Below, in pieces: positions 57,867-64,000 of a stretch of 64,000 bases of DNA (position 1 is its first letter; every line of letters starts with the position of its first letter). Under the pieces are notes generated by a model. That model was not told where the DNA came from, did not search any database, and worked only from the letters and a program-made list of their open reading frames with translations. Both the position numbers and the translations under genes were made by a program. Source of the DNA: Physcia stellaris (Eukaryota; Ascomycota; Lecanoromycetes; Caliciales; Physciaceae); the NCBI GenBank assembly GCA_018902385.1, contig JABSSW010000015.1, forward strand, positions 62,001 through 126,000, written 5' to 3'.

Positions 57867-57890
57867 ATTTACCCGATTTCTGGTTCAGAC
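57867..57890 (-). repeat. Right inverted terminal repeat of the AT-rich block
   Basis: Reverse complement begins GTCTGAACC and ends CGGGTAAAT. Mate of 46177-46200. It lies 16 bases outside the duplicate pair. Confidence 0.6.
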
Positions 57891-58364
57891 GTGTAGGTAA
57901 GAAGCCCGAGCCCTGTGACGCTTCGGCTACACGGCCCGAGACAAGCTTCCCGCCCGTTGCGGGAATTCGACGCGTGAGCTGATTGTCTGACACGTGAAAA
58001 TCTTTGTCATTAGGTCCCTCGGTTCTTGGTATCTTGGCACCTTGGCATCTTGGCATTCATGACATTCAATGTCTCACTGAAGTTCACCTTGATAGCTCTG
58101 GTATAACTCCTTTAAACCTATCCTTTCTTTGCCCTCACCTCTTTCACACTTCAACCGTTGCTCCGCCCCCTCCACCTTGATGTCCGAAATGGATACTACG
58201 CATCGACGACTACTCCAGTAGACTATCCATTTGAAAGCCGCCTAAGGAACGCCTAAGGTTTATGCTGGCAACGAAGCTAGCCGAACTCAAGATTTGGATG
58301 ATATTCTAATTCAGATGTTCTCTCGTTTTGGCTGAAGAATGATACTATAGACGTGGATAGCAAG
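57891..58364. other. Leader region of DOA10
   Basis: 474 bases of normal composition between the AT-rich block and the DOA10 start. It contains a short triplicated CTTGG motif (about 58026-58050) and C/T-rich stretches. No gene seen. Confidence 0.45.
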
Positions 58365-61300
58365 ATGGAGAACACCGGAGGCGAGCCCGAGGTGGCAGCA
58401 AAGCCAGATGTCATGAACGACCCTACTTTCGACACAAACTCAAGGAACAAGGGGAAAGCTATGGAGGACTCCGACACGTGTAGGATATGTCGCGGCGAAG
58501 GGTCCAAAGAAGAGCCCTTGTTCTATCCCTGCAAGTGCAGCGGCAGCATCAAATTTGTTCACCAGAACTGCCTAATGGAATGGTTATCACATTCGCAAAA
58601 GAAGCACTGCGAACTATGCAAAACGCCCTTTCGGTTTACCAAGCTGTACAGTCCACATATGCCAAACTCGGTGCCTCTGCTCGTCTTCATACGGCAAGCT
58701 ATTGTTCATGCCTATAAAAGTATTCTATCATGGTGGCGATTACAGTTGGTGCTCTTCGTTTGGGGAGCATGTTTACCGTATGTCATGCGGACTATATGGA
58801 GGGCTCTCTTCTGGTTTGGCGATGGAGGATGGGTCACATGGCAAGAGATGGAACGCCGTGCTACAGCAACTGCACAGCAGTATGTGGATAATCTTGCGGC
58901 GACAGGCACGACACCAGCAAATCTGAACCACTTTACGTCAAGGGATGCTGCGGCTTCGGCAGTGGTGTCCCACTTCAACAATGCAGTGCCGTCGATCCTT
59001 CAACCCATCTCCTCCACCTCCAGTTTCTTCAGTGGAGGGCCGTTGCTTTTCAGACTTGGTAGAAAGCTGATGCGAACTATGGTAAGAAAAGTCTCGAATG
59101 AGACTATTCATGCCGCACCAGCCCGAGTCTCGACAAATTTTAGTACTGGTGTGAGGCTAGAGAATCACTCCTCTTTACTTTCCAACGTCAGCTTCCTGAA
59201 ATCCTTAACACGATTTCCTAAGTTTAATGGAATTCTCATCGATATGATCGAGGGGCAAATCATCACGTTGTCGATCGTGGTAGCTTTTATACTGATCTTC
59301 CTCATTCGTGAATGGGTCGTGCAGCAGCAACCAGCTATGGCTGTCGCAGCCAACGCCGCGCCCCAGGAGGCGCAAGCAGATGCTGTGGAAGAAGATAATA
59401 CTGCCAACAACGCACAGGGGCTTGAGGACGTGGAGCAGACTCTGCTACGGGCGGAGCTAGAATCAAGCTCCTCAAATGATGATACAAACCTAACATCAAC
59501 GGTGGAATTAGGAGTACATCAAAACCCTGCTACAGTGAAACCGAGCATTGAAGATAGGTTGAAATGGCTAGATGATCATGATTTCCCGCGTGACCTGCTG
59601 GACCTCCCAGGCACGTCCAGCGATCATGCCGACGATCTAGAAGGTCAAATGAGAGATGAAGCTACGACAGGCGAGGACCCCAAAGCATATGAAACAGAAG
59701 GCCCTGGAACCTCTTCTATCGAGTCACGACCCAGCATGCCTACAAGAGAAGCTCTCGGTAGAGCTGCAGAGGTTCGTCGTACGTTGGAGGGAATTTCTGC
59801 AGCCGGAGGACAGAAAGACAGGCATTCCAATATGAAAGTCTTCACGGATATCTGGATACGTGCTGGAAACAGACCGGGTGAGGTGCTCCGAATCATTGAT
59901 CGAGAAGGCCGAAACGAAGAACTTAGCTGGATAGTAGCGGCAATGAAAAGATTGGAGCATAGTTCCGCATCCAACGATCGCGAGAATGCACCTCCAGCGG
60001 ACCCTGAGCAGCTGGTTCCCGAGGAGAACAGGTCATCTCTAAACAGCGTTGGAGAAGTACGCATTCCAACATCGAATTCATCCTCGCCCAAGTTATCCGC
60101 GACATGGGACGAGGAACAAGCAAGTCGGATCTCTCCAGTGGATGATATAGGTACTATACCACAGTCTTCTGGTGCCGAGAGAGGCCAGCTGAAGACCGGC
60201 GCAGTGCTTTCTCCATGTAGTGATAACCTAAATCGGAACGAAGAAGACGTCTCCTTCGGTCTGCGGGATATCAGTAATCAACAATTTGATGGCTCAGCAG
60301 ATTACGCAGTGTCTCACAAAGATGATTCTGACAGCTCTTTCGTATTACTTTCAAACAGCTCACAGCAGGAACTGCCTGCGAGCAATCAGCCCGAGGATAA
60401 CCCGTTCGCACCAAGTTTGGAAGACTATCCACAGCCCAACGTACCAACAGCGATAGATGACGCCCCTACTGGTGATATACTAAGGCATCTCATCGACCAA
60501 GAACAAAACTTGGCTGGACTGGTAGACGAGCGTAATAATCTTATGCGCGAAGGCAACGACCTTCCAGCCACAGATGGACAGCTTGGCTTGCCTAATCTCG
60601 TCGCTGATCCAGTGATTGATAGATCCAGCCCGCCTCGCGGCTATCTCGATCGCATCATGGACTGGATTTGGGGCACACCGTCAACAACGGCAAGTCCTAC
60701 CGATGTTCAACTGGCAGATGAGGAACATGTTGTCGCTCAGGTAGAAGAGGAAGCTCCTTTCGTTCCTATCGCTCATGGGAGACCTGTCTTTGAGCAGGAT
60801 GGGGCCCCAGGTCAGGATCCAGCACCAGTGCCAGCCCCTCAGGATAATGCTGTTGCAGCTGCTGCCGCTGAAGCCGGACTTGATGCGAATGGTGCTGAAG
60901 CGGTGGATGATGCAGAGGACCTAGAGGGCATAATGGAGCTCGTGGGACTACAAGGGCCAATGTTTGGTTTGATCCAGAACGCCATTTTCTGCGCGGTGAT
61001 AGTCGCAGTCACCGTAGCGCTAGGTATCTGGATTCCCTACATTTCTGGAAAGGTATTTCTGATATTTCTGGCCAACCCTGTCTCACTGATGTTCAAAATG
61101 CCTCTTCGCTGGGCTTCAACAACTGCAGACACGTTAGTGGACATCTGTATCTTTAGTGCCGGATGCAGCTTTTACTGGACGGATACGGTCATCAGCTTCG
61201 TCTGTCGCCCAGTGACACGGCTCATTCCCCAATTAGCAATCATCACTGAGCAGTCAGCCCTTACTGAAGCAGCCAAAAGTTATGCCGAGAGCGCACTAGA

Positions 61301-63644
61301 CAGGCTGGCAAGGACTCTGGTCGCCACAAGTGGTAGCTTTCTAGAATCAGACGTCCCAACCTTCTCGGTGGTTGCACACGAATCCCTGCTAGCAATCAAG
61401 CAAGGCCTATCCTCATCTCTCATGACTTCATTCGAGATCTTGGCTGGCTTGAGCAGTATATTGTCAAAACACCAGGTCATTGAGCATGCTACGTCTTTGG
61501 CACATCGTGCCGGCGATATTTTTACCGCCTGGAAAGGCTCTATCGTCAATGGGATCACGGGCTGGAAGTTCTCCACACAATCGATCTCCCTCAACAAGGT
61601 TCTTCAGGTCAATCTTAACATACCTCAGCGAACAGCTCCTCTAGACTTTAATCTAGCCTATTGGAATTCGAAAGATCGAGTTCTAGCGATCTTGCTCGGC
61701 TATACCCTTTTCGCCTTGATAGGAGTTGCATATCTCAGGATCAGGGCGTCCTTGCGCGGCAAGAATGCAGCTGGCCGAGTTGAAGGCAGTATTGCTGATG
61801 TCCTCTACCAAGCCGGCGGCGTCTTGAAAGTAATACTCATCATAAGTATTGAGATGATTGTGTTTCCTCTTTTCTGTGGCCTGCTGCTCGACTTTGCTCT
61901 ACTGCCACTCTTTGGCGACGTCACTTTCCTGTCGCGACTCAATTTCGGCTTGGACGCTCCATGGACATCGCTGTTCATCCATTGGTTCATTGGAACATGT
62001 TACATGTTCCACTTCGCGTTGTTCGTATCCATGTGTCGCAAGCTCATGCGAACCGGCGTGCTGTACTTCATCAGGGATCCAGACGATCCAACCTTCCACC
62101 CTGTTCGGGACGTCCTGGAACGCAATCTCTTTACCCAACTTCGAAAGATCATCTTCAGCGCTGTAGTATATGGGGGTTTGGTAATGGTTTGTCTTGGTGG
62201 CGTTGTTTGGGGAGTCTACTATGCATTTGAAGGCGTTTTCCCTGTCCACTGGTCACCCAACGAGCCGGTTCTAGAGTTCCCCGTGGACTTACTCTTTTAC
62301 AACTTCCTCATGCCTGTGGCAGTGAGGTTCTTCAAGCCTTCAAATGCTTTGAACAACATGTATGGCTGGTGGTTTCGGAGGTGCGCAAGGGGACTTAGAC
62401 TATCACATTTTCTGTTTGGTGAAAAGAGGGCAGACGAAGAAGGCCATCATGTTCGACGGACCTGGCAAGACTGGCTTGATGGAAAGCTGGGCGATCCATC
62501 CAAACCAGTGACAAACATTGAACAGCGAATTATCCAGGAGAATCGCGAGGTGCCTGCTTACTTCCTTCGGGATGGTCGCTATGTCCGCGCCCCAGCATCA
62601 GATCAAGTCCGCATGCCAAAGGGTACTCATACCTTCCTCGAAGTTGACGAGTACAACAATCGGGTTGACAAGCGCGAGGACCCAGAACAGGGTACACATG
62701 GCCGTAAAAACGACCAATTCACACAAATCTATATCCCGCCCTTCTTCCGCCTTCGTATCAGTATCTTCATCTTTCTGATCTGGCTCTTCGCCGCTACCAC
62801 TGGCGTCTGCACAACCGTTCTTCCTCTCATCCTCGGCCGCCGTATCTTCGCGTACATCGCACCCTCTCACCTCCGCATGAACGATATCTATGCCTATTCA
62901 ATCGGTATCTACATTCTCGGTGGCTCACTCTACATCTGTCTATATGCCGCGAAAGCCCTCACCTACGTGCGTTCTGCCTCCCAGAGCACAAACTCTCGGA
63001 CCCGCTCCGTCTTCCGCCGAACACAAAGTCAATTGTACCGCCTTCTCCGCATTCTTTACACGTATGCATCCTTCACAGTCTTTCTTCCCGCCCTATTTGC
63101 TCTCCTCATCCAAGCTTACTTCATCGTTCCGCTACACACCTACTTTGGCACGGTCAGCGACATGCACACCATTCACATCATGCAGGACTGGACCTTAGGC
63201 GTGCTCTACATCCAAGCCATAGGCCGCTTGATCCTCTGGAACTCGCCATCTCGGCCTGCTGATGCTCTCCGAAGGATCGTGCACCATGGGTGGCTGAACC
63301 CAGACGCACGGCTCGCGACCAGGGCGTTCATTTTTCCTGCTACAATTCTCTTGGTCTTCTTGCTCGCACTTCCGCTGACATTGGGACGTATCGTCAATGC
63401 ACTTTACTTCCCGGGCGCCGAGGAGGAGGTGATGAGAACGCTGGTGTATCGCTACAGCGCCCCTGCCATTCTTGCTCTAGCGGTCACTGCTGTCGCGCTT
63501 TCGATACTGAAAGGGGCCTTTGATGCGTGGAGAGGCAGGATCAGGGATGAAGTCTATCTGATTGGAGAACGGCTACATAACTTCGGTGAGAGTCGACGGG
63601 TGAGGAAGGCAGCGAAGGGGCGCAGGGTCGATGTGAGGGCTTGA
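58365..63644 (+). CDS. SSM4: Doa10/MARCH6-type ER membrane ubiquitin ligase
   Basis: A single exon of 1759 residues from ATG 58365. The N-terminal RING-CH (C4HC3) domain begins at Cys39: 'CRICRGEG', 'CKCSGSIKFVHQNC' and 'CELC' have the exact RING-CH spacing. A first membrane pair ('LFVWGACLPYVMRTIW') comes next, then a long acidic, poorly conserved loop (about residues 330-860), the conserved central membrane domain ('LFFIHWFIGTCYMFHFALF'-type segments near 61975-62025), and several C-terminal spans. Doa10 polyubiquitinates misfolded ER, cytosolic and nuclear proteins with Ubc6/Ubc7 for proteasomal degradation (ERAD-C). It is longer than yeast Doa10 (1319 residues) mainly through the acidic loop, as in other moulds. 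It sits 475 bases from the edge of the AT-rich block. Confidence 0.95.
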   Translation: MENTGGEPEVAAKPDVMNDPTFDTNSRNKGKAMEDSDTCRICRGEGSKEEPLFYPCKCSGSIKFVHQNCLMEWLSHSQKKHCELCKTPFRFTKLYSPHMPNSVPLLVFIRQAIVHAYKSILSWWRLQLVLFVWGACLPYVMRTIWRALFWFGDGGWVTWQEMERRATATAQQYVDNLAATGTTPANLNHFTSRDAAASAVVSHFNNAVPSILQPISSTSSFFSGGPLLFRLGRKLMRTMVRKVSNETIHAAPARVSTNFSTGVRLENHSSLLSNVSFLKSLTRFPKFNGILIDMIEGQIITLSIVVAFILIFLIREWVVQQQPAMAVAANAAPQEAQADAVEEDNTANNAQGLEDVEQTLLRAELESSSSNDDTNLTSTVELGVHQNPATVKPSIEDRLKWLDDHDFPRDLLDLPGTSSDHADDLEGQMRDEATTGEDPKAYETEGPGTSSIESRPSMPTREALGRAAEVRRTLEGISAAGGQKDRHSNMKVFTDIWIRAGNRPGEVLRIIDREGRNEELSWIVAAMKRLEHSSASNDRENAPPADPEQLVPEENRSSLNSVGEVRIPTSNSSSPKLSATWDEEQASRISPVDDIGTIPQSSGAERGQLKTGAVLSPCSDNLNRNEEDVSFGLRDISNQQFDGSADYAVSHKDDSDSSFVLLSNSSQQELPASNQPEDNPFAPSLEDYPQPNVPTAIDDAPTGDILRHLIDQEQNLAGLVDERNNLMREGNDLPATDGQLGLPNLVADPVIDRSSPPRGYLDRIMDWIWGTPSTTASPTDVQLADEEHVVAQVEEEAPFVPIAHGRPVFEQDGAPGQDPAPVPAPQDNAVAAAAAEAGLDANGAEAVDDAEDLEGIMELVGLQGPMFGLIQNAIFCAVIVAVTVALGIWIPYISGKVFLIFLANPVSLMFKMPLRWASTTADTLVDICIFSAGCSFYWTDTVISFVCRPVTRLIPQLAIITEQSALTEAAKSYAESALDRLARTLVATSGSFLESDVPTFSVVAHESLLAIKQGLSSSLMTSFEILAGLSSILSKHQVIEHATSLAHRAGDIFTAWKGSIVNGITGWKFSTQSISLNKVLQVNLNIPQRTAPLDFNLAYWNSKDRVLAILLGYTLFALIGVAYLRIRASLRGKNAAGRVEGSIADVLYQAGGVLKVILIISIEMIVFPLFCGLLLDFALLPLFGDVTFLSRLNFGLDAPWTSLFIHWFIGTCYMFHFALFVSMCRKLMRTGVLYFIRDPDDPTFHPVRDVLERNLFTQLRKIIFSAVVYGGLVMVCLGGVVWGVYYAFEGVFPVHWSPNEPVLEFPVDLLFYNFLMPVAVRFFKPSNALNNMYGWWFRRCARGLRLSHFLFGEKRADEEGHHVRRTWQDWLDGKLGDPSKPVTNIEQRIIQENREVPAYFLRDGRYVRAPASDQVRMPKGTHTFLEVDEYNNRVDKREDPEQGTHGRKNDQFTQIYIPPFFRLRISIFIFLIWLFAATTGVCTTVLPLILGRRIFAYIAPSHLRMNDIYAYSIGIYILGGSLYICLYAAKALTYVRSASQSTNSRTRSVFRRTQSQLYRLLRILYTYASFTVFLPALFALLIQAYFIVPLHTYFGTVSDMHTIHIMQDWTLGVLYIQAIGRLILWNSPSRPADALRRIVHHGWLNPDARLATRAFIFPATILLVFLLALPLTLGRIVNALYFPGAEEEVMRTLVYRYSAPAILALAVTAVALSILKGAFDAWRGRIRDEVYLIGERLHNFGESRRVRKAAKGRRVDVRA

Positions 63645-64000
63645 CAGATGGACGACTAGGATGATGCGTTTCTCTAGAGATTGGGAACCAGCCGTTTCGA
63701 TTGTAGGAGCAGGGGGCAAATTGGGTCTTAGCGTCGACCCGTTGACGTGGAGGTGGTCGGTTGGCGTTCGGTGGGAGTGATTCTTGTATTCTTTATTTCT
63801 ATTGCTTGGGCACGCTATTGTTTAAACATGACGATTCTATCCTTTGTACACACGGATGCCCGGCTGGATGGAGTGAGACGTGCAGTATCCCACACCATTC
63901 TGAACTCCAGGTTGTGATAGCCTCACAATAATCGGACCTTTTCCCCTCCGTCATTCTCCTTTTCCTAGTCCCGTCATTAGTATGATACAGAATAGTCCCG
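63645..64000. other. Trailer after DOA10, no gene seen
   Basis: 356 bases to the window end, G/T-rich after the stop, with no frame or repeat recognised. Confidence 0.5.

Larger units (their letters stand above)
46177..57890. mobile_element. AT-rich block with inverted ends: candidate old, large DNA element
   Basis: Composition changes sharply near 46200 and 57850. At both edges lies a 24-base inverted repeat with 20 matches. Inside are a DUF6589-like gene relic (47.4-49.6 kb) and a RecQ-like helicase relic (56.0-57.1 kb), both on the minus strand. Diverged tandem duplications and ten copies of TTGTACAA are also present. Coding remnants lie in patches of higher G+C (about 47.85-47.93, 48.2-48.75 and 49.4-49.75 kb). 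I see no target-site duplication beside the ends. No LTR-type or virus-like part was recognised. It could instead be an unremarkable AT-rich isochore made of several nested fragments. Confidence 0.5.

Overview
The window is filamentous-ascomycete nuclear DNA (Pezizomycotina; Dothideomycetes is my best guess but is not proven). The evidence is many short introns of about 45-80 bases with GT...AG ends, about 50% G+C outside one block, and a gene set typical of moulds: a velvet factor, a HeLo/pseudokinase-type protein, the 'hoxa13-like' Ala/Ser-rich protein, Doa10, Nup82 and a fungal DUF1682 protein. I saw no bacterial-type operons and no virus or LTR-type element.

Layout. 0-5 kb: the 3' part of an FAD monooxygenase, then two decayed host genes (an unnamed one, and a family-2 glycosyltransferase on the minus strand). 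5-12.5 kb: CCDC47/DUF1682 protein, short-chain dehydrogenase, secreted GPI-type PLC-like protein, a four-exon ECM15/UPF0045 gene and inositol-pentakisphosphate 2-kinase. 12.5-15.3 kb: 2.8 kb with no gene seen, rich in purine/pyrimidine tracts. 15.3-22 kb: housekeeping genes in divergent pairs (NUP82/CBC2, PDX2/thiolase). 22.3-26.1 kb: a large HeLo-like, pseudokinase and trypsin-like protease fusion. 27-34 kb: F-box-like, LRR-like and one-pass membrane proteins. 35.6-40.2 kb: velvet factor, a small unknown, TRAPP subunit Trs20 and mitoribosomal mL60. 40.8-45.7 kb: a 1554-residue Ala/Ser repeat protein with an N-terminal membrane segment and a C-terminal KDEL. 46.18-57.89 kb: an AT-rich block. 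58.4-63.6 kb: the Doa10 ER ubiquitin ligase.

The most unusual object is the 11.7-kb AT-rich block. Its two composition edges carry a 24-base inverted repeat (20 of 24 matching). It holds a DUF6589-like gene relic, a RecQ-like helicase relic, several diverged tandem duplications and ten copies of TTGTACAA. It looks like a large old DNA element worn down by C-to-T change, but the usual fungal RIP mark (CpA to TpA) is absent: CpC and CpT are depleted while CpA and CpG survive. An ungapped duplicate pair at the right edge shows this base by base.

Two otherwise intact conserved genes (NUP82 and the LRR-like gene) each have one reading-frame break at a short A/T run, as expected from homopolymer errors in the assembly. 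Frame breaks elsewhere in this window should be read with that in mind. Exon limits are my own reading of splice sites and protein continuity. Family names come from remembered motifs, not searches.
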